Notes under the pieces: generated by a model
The model's database searches: none
Seen by the model: only the letters and a program-made list of their open reading frames with translations
What the model was told of the DNA's origin: nothing
DNA from: an uncultured Planctomycetaceae bacterium
Lineage (GTDB): Bacteria > Planctomycetota > Planctomycetia > Pirellulales > UBA1268
DNA: 5,985 nucleotides
Direction: 5' to 3'
Assembly (NCBI GenBank): GCA_903885855.1
Contig: CAISKG010000500.1
Span: 1 to 5,985, forward strand
Program-made: the position numbers and the translations under genes
Shown here: piece after piece, positions 1 through 5,885 of the stretch
Layout of the letters: every line of letters begins with the position of its first letter
How positions within the stretch are numbered: the stretch's first letter is position 1

Positions 1-93
1 GATCTCGTCGAGTCGCTCGGCAGCTACGATCCCGACGCCTTCGATCCCGCCTGGGCCACGGCGCGGATGTCGCGCCTCCTCAAGGCTTCGTGA
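1..93 (+). CDS. C-terminal end of an unidentified protein (partial)
   Basis: The first frame is open from base 1 and ends at TGA 91-93, giving 30 residues that begin DLVESLGSYDPDAF and end SRLLKAS. Nearly every codon ends in G or C, matching the other genes here and supporting real coding. The rest of the gene lies left of the window. The fragment is soluble-looking and carries no motif I recognise, so no function is offered. It converges on the minus-strand YbjT-like gene, with the two stops about 51 bp apart. The stop codon sits inside the first unit of a 12-bp tandem repeat that continues downstream. The frame could be chance, but its composition and the absence of any competing gene make a true gene end more likely. 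Confidence 0.6.
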   Translation, partial: DLVESLGSYDPDAFDPAWATARMSRLLKAS

Positions 94-123
94 CGGGCGT
101 CGTGATGGGCGTCGTGATGGGCG
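88..123. repeat. 12-bp tandem repeat, three units, across a stop codon
   Basis: Three head-to-tail copies of TCGTGAYGGGCG lie at 88-99, 100-111 and 112-123. Copies two and three are identical and copy one differs at one base (C for T). A decayed fourth unit may follow at 124-135. The first unit contains the stop codon of the plus-strand partial gene. Because the unit is 12 bp, TGA recurs in the same frame at 103-105 and 115-117, so the protein end is unaffected by copy number. The repeat fills most of the gap between two convergent genes. Confidence 0.85.
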
Positions 124-144
124 ATGTGCGGGGCGGGGGAGGTG

Positions 145-1581
145 TCAGGCGCCGGCCGTCGACGCGCGGCGGGCGATGCCGGCGAGCATGCGCCGGAAGA
201 CCACCTCGTGGAGCGGCCAGATCGCGTACCAGTAGGCCAGCCCCCCCAGGCCGCGTGCGTCGAAGACGGCGGTCTGGTGGATGGTGACGTCGTCCCCACG
301 CGGCACCACCTCGAACTCGAGCCAGCCGCGGCCCGGGAGCCGCATCTCCGCCGCCAGGCGCAGGCGCCGCGGCGGCTCGCAGGCCTCCACGCGCCAGCAA
401 TCGAGCGTCTCCCCGGCCGTGAGACGCTGCGGATCGGCGCGGCCCCGGCCCATGCCCGGCCCGCCGATCGCCCGGTCCATCCAGCCGCGCAGGCGCCACA
501 GCCAGTCGAAGGCGTACCAGCCGTTTGAGCCGCCGATCCGCTCGATCGCCGCGAAGGCGCGCTCCGCGGACGTCCGCACCACCACGCGGCGGTGGTCGAC
601 GAGGCGCGTCCCCTCCACCTCGCCGCCGTAGCGCTGGTGCGTCTCGGCCTTGTCGGCGAGGTCGGCCCAGCGTTTGCCGGCGAACTCGGCGTCCTCGGTG
701 CGCATCGCCTCGCCGATCGCGGCGGCCAGGTCGCGCGGGCGCACGGGGAGATCGGCGAGGACGCGCCGGTCGGTGACGACGGTGGGGTTGCGCAGGCCGT
801 CGATCAGCTTCCGCCCCACCTTGGCGTAGCCGGGGGCGACCAGCGCCAGCCACAGCCCCGAGAGGCGCGGCGTGAGCACCGGCACCGGGATCATCAGGCG
901 GCGCAGGCCGCGCTGGCGGGCGTACTCGCGCATGATCGCGCCGTAGGAGACGACGTCCGGGCCGCCGATCTCGTACACGCGCCCCGCGCCCGGGGGAAGA
1001 TCGAGGGCCGCCAGCAGGTAGGCCGTCACGTCGGCCACGGCGATCGGCTGCGTCGGCGTGGCCACCCAGCGCGGGCAGACCATCACCGGGAGGCGCTCCA
1101 CGAGCGTGCGCACCAGGTCGAAGGAGAAGCTCCCCGGACCGATGACGATCGACGCCCGGAACTCGACCACGTCGCCGCCGGCCGCGCGGAGGATCGTGCC
1201 CACCTCGTGGCGGCTGCGGAGGTGGTCGGAGAGGCTGTCGTCGTCGGCGCCGAGGCCGCCGAGGTAGACCACGCGCCGCACGCCGGCCTTCCGCGCCGCG
1301 GCGGCGAAGCGTTCCGCCGCCAGCCGGTCGGCACGCTCGAAATCGACGCCGCTGTCCATGGAATGGACGAGCCAGTAGGCGGCGTCGACGCCGGCGCAGG
1401 CGCGGGCGAGCACGTCGGGATCGGTGGCGTCGCCGCCGAGGATCTCGGTCTCCGGGCCCGTCCGGCCGGCGAGCTTGGCGGGATTGCGCGCCAGGCAGCG
1501 CACGGCGTGGCCGCGGGCCTCGAGAAGCGGCAGGAGCGTGCGGCCGACGTAGCCGGTGGCCCCGGTGAGGAGAATCCGCAT
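145..1581 (-). CDS. YbjT-like atypical SDR, NAD(P)-binding, with C-terminal DUF2867 domain
   Basis: This 478-aa protein matches the layout and length of E. coli YbjT (about 476 aa). Residues 1-290 form an atypical SDR/NmrA-like Rossmann domain with the dinucleotide loop TGATGYVG at 6-13. It has the NmrA-type core VVYLGGLG at 105-111, and FRASIVIGPGS at 141-151. Residues 325-470 look like DUF2867, with the typical GGSNGWYAFDWLW stretch near 350-362 and a YWYAIWPLHEVVF segment at 450-462. The substrate is unknown for this family, and members act as predicted cytosolic NAD(P)-binding oxidoreductases or sensors. ATG 1581 is preferred: GGAG at 1590-1593 sits 8 nt upstream and the glycine loop begins at residue 6. 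It is the last gene of the minus-strand run, 27 nt after the SDR stop. It could be called an epimerase or complex I NDUFA9-like protein by automatic pipelines, but the DUF2867 tail favours the YbjT group. Confidence 0.88.
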   Translation of the reverse strand: MRILLTGATGYVGRTLLPLLEARGHAVRCLARNPAKLAGRTGPETEILGGDATDPDVLARACAGVDAAYWLVHSMDSGVDFERADRLAAERFAAAARKAGVRRVVYLGGLGADDDSLSDHLRSRHEVGTILRAAGGDVVEFRASIVIGPGSFSFDLVRTLVERLPVMVCPRWVATPTQPIAVADVTAYLLAALDLPPGAGRVYEIGGPDVVSYGAIMREYARQRGLRRLMIPVPVLTPRLSGLWLALVAPGYAKVGRKLIDGLRNPTVVTDRRVLADLPVRPRDLAAAIGEAMRTEDAEFAGKRWADLADKAETHQRYGGEVEGTRLVDHRRVVVRTSAERAFAAIERIGGSNGWYAFDWLWRLRGWMDRAIGGPGMGRGRADPQRLTAGETLDCWRVEACEPPRRLRLAAEMRLPGRGWLEFEVVPRGDDVTIHQTAVFDARGLGGLAYWYAIWPLHEVVFRRMLAGIARRASTAGA

Positions 1582-1608
1582 CTCTCCGGCTCCTGCGGTG
1601 CCGCCGCG

Positions 1609-2319
1609 TCAGACGCGGAGCGTGGACAATCCCCCGTCGACCCCCACCACCTGCCCCGTGATCCAGCCGCTGGACTCCGAGAGGAGGAAGCAGGCCAGCG
1701 CCGCCGCGTCGTCGGCCGAGCCGACGCGCTTGAGCGGATAGCGGGCCGCCATCGCCTCGCGCTTCTCGGGGCTCGCCAGCAGCCGCGCCGCCAGGCCCGT
1801 GTCGGTGAGGGCCGGGGCGACGGCGTTGACGCGCACCCGCGGCGCCCACTCCGCGGCCAGCGATCGCACGAGCCCCTCCACCGCCCCCTTCGCCGCGGCG
1901 ATCGAGGCGTGCATCGGCATCCCCTGGCCGACCGCCACGGTGCTGAAGAGCACGACGCTCGCCGGACGGCCGTCGCGGCCGGCGAGGCGCGGCTGGCAGG
2001 CCTTCAGGAAGCGCACCGCACCGAGGAGATTCACCTCCAGGTCGTGCCGGAAGTCGGCCTCGTCGAGGGAACGGAAGCTCTTGAGCGTGATCGTGCCGGG
2101 GCAGTAGACGGCGCCCTCGACGGCCTCGGGGGGCTCGGGGAGCACGGCGGCCGGATCGGCCAGATCGCAGGGGATGTGGCGCACGACCCCGTCCGCCACC
2201 AGCTCGTCGGCCGCGCGCGACCAGACGTCGACCCGCGCGGCGTGGGCCGCCAGATGCCGCACGATCGCCAGCCCGATCCCCCGGCTCCCGCCGGCCACCA
2301 CGAACGATCCCGCCGTCAT
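1609..2319 (-). CDS. SDR family protein with substituted catalytic Ser and Tyr
   Basis: This 236-aa protein is the usual length for a classical short-chain dehydrogenase. It has the cofactor loop GGSRGIG at 10-16, Ser-Arg after beta2 at 34-35 (suggesting NADP preference), the structural Asn in NLLG at 97, and the C-terminal GQVVGVDGG at 222-230. The YxxxK motif reads IAAAK, so Lys144 is kept but the catalytic Tyr is Ile140 (codon ATC at 1900-1902). The Ser normally 13 residues earlier is Thr127. The change is clean, with no frameshift or decay around it. From memory, related SDRs with V/IAAAK exist and may be a natural subgroup, so the protein may be active by another route, may bind ligand only, or may act as a partner. 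It starts at ATG 2319 behind GGGGAGG (2324-2330), 16 nt after the pilT stop, and is followed closely by a YbjT-like gene. The substrate cannot be inferred. Confidence 0.9.
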   Translation of the reverse strand: MTAGSFVVAGGSRGIGLAIVRHLAAHAARVDVWSRAADELVADGVVRHIPCDLADPAAVLPEPPEAVEGAVYCPGTITLKSFRSLDEADFRHDLEVNLLGAVRFLKACQPRLAGRDGRPASVVLFSTVAVGQGMPMHASIAAAKGAVEGLVRSLAAEWAPRVRVNAVAPALTDTGLAARLLASPEKREAMAARYPLKRVGSADDAAALACFLLSESSGWITGQVVGVDGGLSTLRV

Positions 2320-2335
2320 CCTGCCTCCCCGGGCG

Positions 2336-3427
2336 CTAGCCCACCAAGCCGCCGGCCGTGTCGAGCGTCGACATCCCGCGCATCGCCAGCGCCACCGCCT
2401 CGGGATTCGTCGCCAGCCGCAGCGCCTCGGTGCCGCTGATCTGCCCGCCGCGGTAGAGGTCGGCGAGGTGCTGGTCGAAGAGCTGCATCCCCTCGTCGCG
2501 GCTGGCGATCGCCGAGGCGAGGTGGGTGATCCGCCCCTCGAGGATCGCCTTCCGCACGACGGCGGTGTTGCGCATCACCTCGAGCACCGCCACGCGCCCC
2601 TTCTCCTTCTGCTTCGCCACGGCGAGGCGCTGGCTGATGACCGCGGAGAGATTCGTGGCCATCTGGGTCTGGAGGAGCTCGCGCTCGTCGGAGGGGAACA
2701 TGGCCACGATGCGCTGCATCGTGAACGAGGCGTTGGTGGTGTGGACGGTGCTGAACACGAGGTGCCCGGTGTCGGCGGCCTGCAGCGCGATGCGCATCGT
2801 CTCGGCGTCGCGGAGCTCGCCGACGAGGATCACGTCGGGATCCTGCCGCAGCGCCCGGCGCAGCGATTCGGCGAAGCTCGGGGTGTCGCGGCCGATCTCG
2901 CGCTGGGCGATGAGGCTCTTGTTCGACTCATGGACGAACTCCACCGGATCCTCGACGGTGATGATCCGGGCCCGCTTGGTGCGGTTGAGGTGGTCGATCA
3001 TCGCCGCCAGCGTCGTGCTCTTGCCGCTGCCGGTGGTGCCGGTGACGAGCACCAGGCCGCGCTCCTCCTCGGCGATGTCCTTGATGACCGGGGGGAGGCC
3101 GAGCTCGTCGAAGGTCTTGATCCCCAGCGGGATCCGCCGGGCGACGATGCACAGCCGGTCCTGCTCGTAGAAGACGTTCATGCGGAAGCGGGCCACCTCG
3201 GGGATGAACACCGAGAAGTCGCAGCTCCGCTCGCTCTCCAGGCGGCGCAGCTGCGCCTCGTCGGCGATCTCCGCCACCAGCGCCCGCACGTCCTCGGCGG
3301 TGACCGCCGGGGCGTTGAAGGGCACCATCGAGCCGTCGACGCGCACCGTGGGGGGGCTGGCGACCTGCACGTGCAGGTCGCTGGCCTTGAACTGCACCAT
3401 CGCGCGGAGGAGCTTCTGCATGTCCAT
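2336..3427 (-). CDS. pilT: Type IV pilus retraction ATPase PilT
   Basis: This 363-aa protein is full length for PilT, the hexameric cytosolic ATPase that drives pilus retraction and twitching. The N-terminal PAS-like domain (about 1-100) opens with the signature KASDLHVQVASPPTVRVDG at 14-32. The RecA-like ATPase domain has Walker A GTTGSGKST at 130-138, the Asp box ITVEDPVEF at 156-164, Walker B DVILVGELRD at 198-207 and the His box STVHTTNA at 226-233. The C-terminal part keeps the PilT-type AVVRKAILEG (289-298) and GMQLFDQHL (313-321), which favours PilT over the assembly ATPase PilB. All catalytic residues look intact. The frame stays open upstream for 175 codons, but this is a shadow of the kinase gene. 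ATG 3427 is chosen because AGGGAG lies 7 nt upstream and the signature starts soon after; ATG 3421 is the only near alternative. It begins 4 nt after the pseudokinase stop, implying coupled translation. No other pilus gene is visible. Confidence 0.95.
   Translation of the reverse strand: MDMQKLLRAMVQFKASDLHVQVASPPTVRVDGSMVPFNAPAVTAEDVRALVAEIADEAQLRRLESERSCDFSVFIPEVARFRMNVFYEQDRLCIVARRIPLGIKTFDELGLPPVIKDIAEEERGLVLVTGTTGSGKSTTLAAMIDHLNRTKRARIITVEDPVEFVHESNKSLIAQREIGRDTPSFAESLRRALRQDPDVILVGELRDAETMRIALQAADTGHLVFSTVHTTNASFTMQRIVAMFPSDERELLQTQMATNLSAVISQRLAVAKQKEKGRVAVLEVMRNTAVVRKAILEGRITHLASAIASRDEGMQLFDQHLADLYRGGQISGTEALRLATNPEAVALAMRGMSTLDTAGGLVG
3360..3381. repeat. 22-bp perfect palindrome inside pilT
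   Basis: Bases 3360-3381 read the same on both strands; the centre is GCACGTGC around 3370/3371. It encodes the conserved SDLHVQVA motif of PilT. In the mRNA it could fold into a hairpin with a 9-bp stem and a 4-nt loop about 45 nt after the start codon. A three-pair outer extension is possible beyond a small internal loop. It may be a by-product of codon choice at GC-rich conserved residues, so a regulatory role is unproven. Confidence 0.7.
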
Positions 3428-3431
3428 CGGA

Positions 3432-4958
3432 TCACTCCCTGGAGGGCGAGGCGGAGGAGGCGGCCGCCGGCCGGACACGATCGTGCCACCACGCCGCGGC
3501 GCGGTCCTGCCCCCATTCGGCGGCACAACCGCAGCCCTCGAGGGCCGCGGCGACGGCGGACGCGTCGGGGAGACGATCCTCCGGACGCGCCGCCAGGAGG
3601 CGGGCCACCAGGGCGTCGAGGTCGGCCGGCACGTCGGGCCGCAGCGAGCGCGGATGGGCTCCCCGGCCGTCGGCGCCGGGCGGGGAGGGGGGGGCGCCGG
3701 TGAGCATGAAGTACAGGAGCGCCCCCAGGCCGTAGAGGTCGGCGCGGCCGTCGGCGCCGGCCGCCGACCGCTCCGGGGCGACGAAGCCCGGCGTGCCCGC
3801 CTCGACGCCGAAATCGACCACCTTCGCCACGTCGCACTCCCCGCCGAGGACCGACACGAAGACGTTCGTGGGGGCGACGTTGCCGTGGAGAAGCCCCTGG
3901 CGGTGCGCCTCGCCGAGGGCCCCGCACATCTGCCGGGCGAGGTGGACGGCACGGCCCGGCGGGAGCGGCCCGAACTGGCCGACGATCATCGCCAGGCTGA
4001 GCCCCGGCAGGTATTCCATGGCGCAGTAGGCGGAGCCGTCCTCCGTGCGGCCGGCGTCGAGGATCGCCACCGCCGCCGGATGGCGCAGCAGCGACGCCGC
4101 GCGCGACTCGCGCTCGAAGCGGGCGAGCTCGTCGGGATGGCGACGGTCGGCGTGGACGATCTTCACGGCGCAGGGCCGGCCGAGGAAGCGCTGCTCGGCG
4201 AGGTACACATCCCCGCTGCCGCGCGTGCCGAGGAAGCGCACGAGCCGGTAGGCGTCGGCGAAGCCTCCCGCCCCCGGCACGGCGCGCCGGCGCGACTGCC
4301 CCCAGGCGACGGCCGTGGCGACGACGCCCGCCATGAGGAGGAACAGGGCGCTGGTCATCACGATCTGACGGTTGGCGACGTCGTCCATCGCCACGCCGTC
4401 GGTGTCGGCGTGGTGGAGCACCAGCGCGTGGCAGAGGATGATCATGGCCGCCAGCGACACGGAGATCCGGGCCACGGTGGCCGGGGTGTGCGGGAGGAAG
4501 GCCGCCACCGCCAGCATCACGATCACCGTCCGCAGCACGCCGTTCTTCGCCACCGCGACGGCGTCGACGAAGTCGCGCGACTCGATCAGCGCGAGCACCG
4601 TGCGGTACTGCGCCAGGAAGAGAAACGCCACCTCCCCCAGCAGGAGGAGCCCCTCGGCCGCACGGAGCACGCGCCGGTCGCGCCCCCAGGGGGAGAGGGC
4701 CAGCCCCGCCACCGCGACGTCGATCCCGACCCGCGCCAGGAGCCAGCCGATCCCCACGTCGCCGGCGTCGGGGTGGCTCGTGGAGCGGAGAAGGGCGAAG
4801 AGGAGATGGAACGCCGCCAACAGGCCGGCCAGCGCCACCAGCCCGAGGCGCAGGCGCTCGGTGTCGGCGGGCGCGGCGGCGGGAACGCCGCCGGCGCCGA
4901 TCTCGATGTCGTCGTCGGCAGCGTGGCCGTGCCCGGCGGAGGCGTGGCTGTCGCTCAT
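3432..4958 (-). CDS. Six-span membrane protein with C-terminal Ser/Thr kinase fold, probable pseudokinase
   Basis: This is a 508-aa protein. A His/Asp-rich tail (1-30) is followed by six predicted membrane spans near 38-58, 68-88, 98-118, 141-156, 163-183 and 199-220. A Ser/Thr protein-kinase fold then runs from about 235 to 475, presumably cytosolic. Retained features are beta3 AVK (Lys266), the alphaC Glu in RFERE (Glu284), hinge MEYLPG (314-319), DFG (382-384), GTPGFVAPE (388-396), DLYGLG in the F helix (407-412) and the late Arg462. Altered features are the nucleotide loop GTRGSG (244-249), with Arg246 for the second Gly, and HRD-x-K changed to HGNVA (358-362), so the catalytic Asp is Asn360 and the Lys is Ala362. 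Only nine residues separate DFG from APE. ATP binding may persist, but phosphotransfer is doubtful. ATG 4958 overlaps the upstream stop as ATGA and has GAGGAG 8 nt before it; the longer open frame upstream is a shadow. Its position just before pilT suggests a shared task. Confidence 0.88.
   Translation of the reverse strand: MSDSHASAGHGHAADDDIEIGAGGVPAAAPADTERLRLGLVALAGLLAAFHLLFALLRSTSHPDAGDVGIGWLLARVGIDVAVAGLALSPWGRDRRVLRAAEGLLLLGEVAFLFLAQYRTVLALIESRDFVDAVAVAKNGVLRTVIVMLAVAAFLPHTPATVARISVSLAAMIILCHALVLHHADTDGVAMDDVANRQIVMTSALFLLMAGVVATAVAWGQSRRRAVPGAGGFADAYRLVRFLGTRGSGDVYLAEQRFLGRPCAVKIVHADRRHPDELARFERESRAASLLRHPAAVAILDAGRTEDGSAYCAMEYLPGLSLAMIVGQFGPLPPGRAVHLARQMCGALGEAHRQGLLHGNVAPTNVFVSVLGGECDVAKVVDFGVEAGTPGFVAPERSAAGADGRADLYGLGALLYFMLTGAPPSPPGADGRGAHPRSLRPDVPADLDALVARLLAARPEDRLPDASAVAAALEGCGCAAEWGQDRAAAWWHDRVRPAAASSASPSRE
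3435..3440 (-). promoter_or_regulatory. Ribosome-binding site for pilT
   Basis: AGGGAG on the minus strand lies 7 nt before ATG 3427 and fixes that start against the longer open frame and against the ATG two codons later. It sits within the last codons of the upstream pseudokinase gene, so ribosomes finishing that gene can re-initiate here. Confidence 0.75.
3678..3694 (+). other. G-run cluster with G-quadruplex potential and an 8-G homopolymer
   Basis: On the plus strand GGG, GGGG and an eight-G run (3687-3694) follow each other with one-base spacers, fitting the G3+N1-7 pattern. It lies in the pseudokinase gene on the template strand and encodes the Pro-rich APPSPPG loop of the kinase fold. 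A role is not shown; the homopolymer is also a place where reads or replication may slip. Confidence 0.5.
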
Positions 4959-5866
4959 GGCTGCGTCTCCTCGCTCGGCGGCGCGGACGCCGGACTCGGG
5001 GCCACCAGCGCCCGCAGCCGCTGGAAGAGCCCGCCCAGGGCCCCCTTGGCCTGCGCACCTCCGACCTGCTCGACCGTGCCCTCGAGCGTGTCCACCACGC
5101 GCCCCGCGGCCTGCCCGGCGGGCCCCTCCTTGCCGCCGCTGAGCCAGGGGATGAACAGGTTCGCCGCGAACACGACCCCCAGCATCATCACCGGGATGCG
5201 CATCCGCCGCAGGGTCTCGCGGTAGCGCTGCCAGTCGGTCCACAGGTAATAGAGGGCACACGGCGGCAGGAGGAACAGCGCCCCCTGCAGCGGATTCTTC
5301 CGGAAGGAGAGCATGACGAGCGTGCCGAGGTCGCCGAGCACCCCGAGGAGATTGAAGCCCACGATCGCCCATAACCCCGCCCGCGCCAGGCCGTGCTGGC
5401 CCACCATGCCGGCGGCGATCGCGAGGATGAGGACGATGAACGAGACGGTGTAACTGGCCTCGCTGATCCACGACGTGGCGCGCGTGAGGACGCTGAACAC
5501 CGAGCGGTAGCCATGCATCGCCACCGACGGGCCGACTCCGGAGCGCGGAATCTGGGCCGGCATGAGCCCGCGCTCGACGACGATGTCGGGCGCCGCGGCG
5601 AAGAGCCGTTCGATCTCGTCGTCGGGGTCGGGCCCCGCCGTGGGGGCCCTCTTCCGCCCGGCGGCCCCCGCCAACTCGCCCGCCACCGCCGCGCGCCAGT
5701 CGCCCGCGGCGAGCGTCGTGGCGCTCGAGACCTCGATCGGCTCCACCGACACCGTCGGGATCACCATCCGCTGGCCACACTTGTGGCAGCGCCCCTTCTT
5801 TCCTGAGAACGCCGCGGCGACCACGAGCTTCGTCGCGCAGCTGTCGCAGTAGAAGGTGATCTTCAT
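4955..5866 (-). CDS. Zinc-ribbon membrane protein of unknown function
   Basis: This 303-aa protein opens with a four-cysteine ribbon, CDSC at 7-10 and CHKC at 27-30 (C-x2-C-x16-C-x2-C). The ribbon includes the GKKGRC spacing common in planctomycete N-terminal ribbons. Residues 40-130 form a polar, probably disordered linker with an acidic patch DPDDEIERLF (80-89). About four membrane spans follow, near 138-158, 163-187, 193-211 and 223-241. A Gly/Ala-rich soluble tail (245-303) ends PPSEETQP. The ribbon should bind one zinc ion in the cytosol; what it contacts is unknown. I do not recognise the membrane domain. ATG 5866 places the ribbon at the very N-terminus and has GGAGG (5876-5880) 9 nt upstream. 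It starts 19 nt after a probable upstream gene and overlaps the pseudokinase gene by ATGA, so the two membrane proteins are probably made together and may form a complex. Confidence 0.85.
   Translation of the reverse strand: MKITFYCDSCATKLVVAAAFSGKKGRCHKCGQRMVIPTVSVEPIEVSSATTLAAGDWRAAVAGELAGAAGRKRAPTAGPDPDDEIERLFAAAPDIVVERGLMPAQIPRSGVGPSVAMHGYRSVFSVLTRATSWISEASYTVSFIVLILAIAAGMVGQHGLARAGLWAIVGFNLLGVLGDLGTLVMLSFRKNPLQGALFLLPPCALYYLWTDWQRYRETLRRMRIPVMMLGVVFAANLFIPWLSGGKEGPAGQAAGRVVDTLEGTVEQVGGAQAKGALGGLFQRLRALVAPSPASAPPSEETQP
4967..4972 (-). promoter_or_regulatory. Ribosome-binding site for the pseudokinase gene
   Basis: GAGGAG on the minus strand lies 8 nt before ATG 4958, within the last codons of the zinc-ribbon gene. 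Together with the ATGA stop/start overlap it supports this start over any upstream in-frame start and indicates translational coupling. Confidence 0.75.
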
Positions 5867-5875
5867 GCGCGCCCG

Positions 5876-5880
5876 CCTCC
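5876..5880 (-). promoter_or_regulatory. Ribosome-binding site for the zinc-ribbon gene
   Basis: GGAGG on the minus strand, within a longer GGGGGAGG, lies 9 nt before ATG 5866. It sits in the 19-nt gap after the probable upstream gene, which leaves no room for a separate promoter here. Confidence 0.75.
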
Positions 5881-5885
5881 CCCGG

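Noticed and set aside
94..144. Intrinsic terminator between the convergent genes
   Set aside because: I find no GC stem followed by a T-run on either strand, only the 12-bp repeat and G-runs.
80..1849. 589-codon minus-strand frame overlapping the YbjT-like gene
   Set aside because: Composition is Arg/Pro/Gly/Ala-only in long stretches. The frame next to it encodes a recognisable full-length family member.
592..2439. 615-codon plus-strand open frame across the two dehydrogenase-like genes
   Set aside because: The translation is low-complexity, rich in Arg, His, Gly and Ala, with no family motif. It is antisense to two well-recognised genes and arises from GC-rich third positions.
2174..3703. 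509-codon plus-strand open frame antisense to pilT
   Set aside because: No motifs and a skewed His/Asp/Leu/Arg composition; pilT on the other strand explains the region.
3664..3760. 16-bp direct repeat (3664-3679 and 3745-3760) in the pseudokinase gene
   Set aside because: Both copies encode the same short GADGR motif in a low-complexity GC-rich stretch; nothing marks it as a mobile or regulatory element.
3428..3952. 175-codon N-terminal extension of pilT
   Set aside because: The extension lies wholly in the pseudokinase gene in another frame and is Ser/Arg/Pro-rich. PilT family length and the AGGGAG site support ATG 3427.
3180..5225. 681-codon plus-strand open frame antisense to the pseudokinase gene
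   Set aside because: Same shadow character. The opposite strand gives membrane spans and kinase motifs.
4959..5780. Upstream extension of the pseudokinase frame
   Set aside because: It runs through the zinc-ribbon gene out of frame with shadow-like composition. The ATGA overlap and GAGGAG site support ATG 4958.
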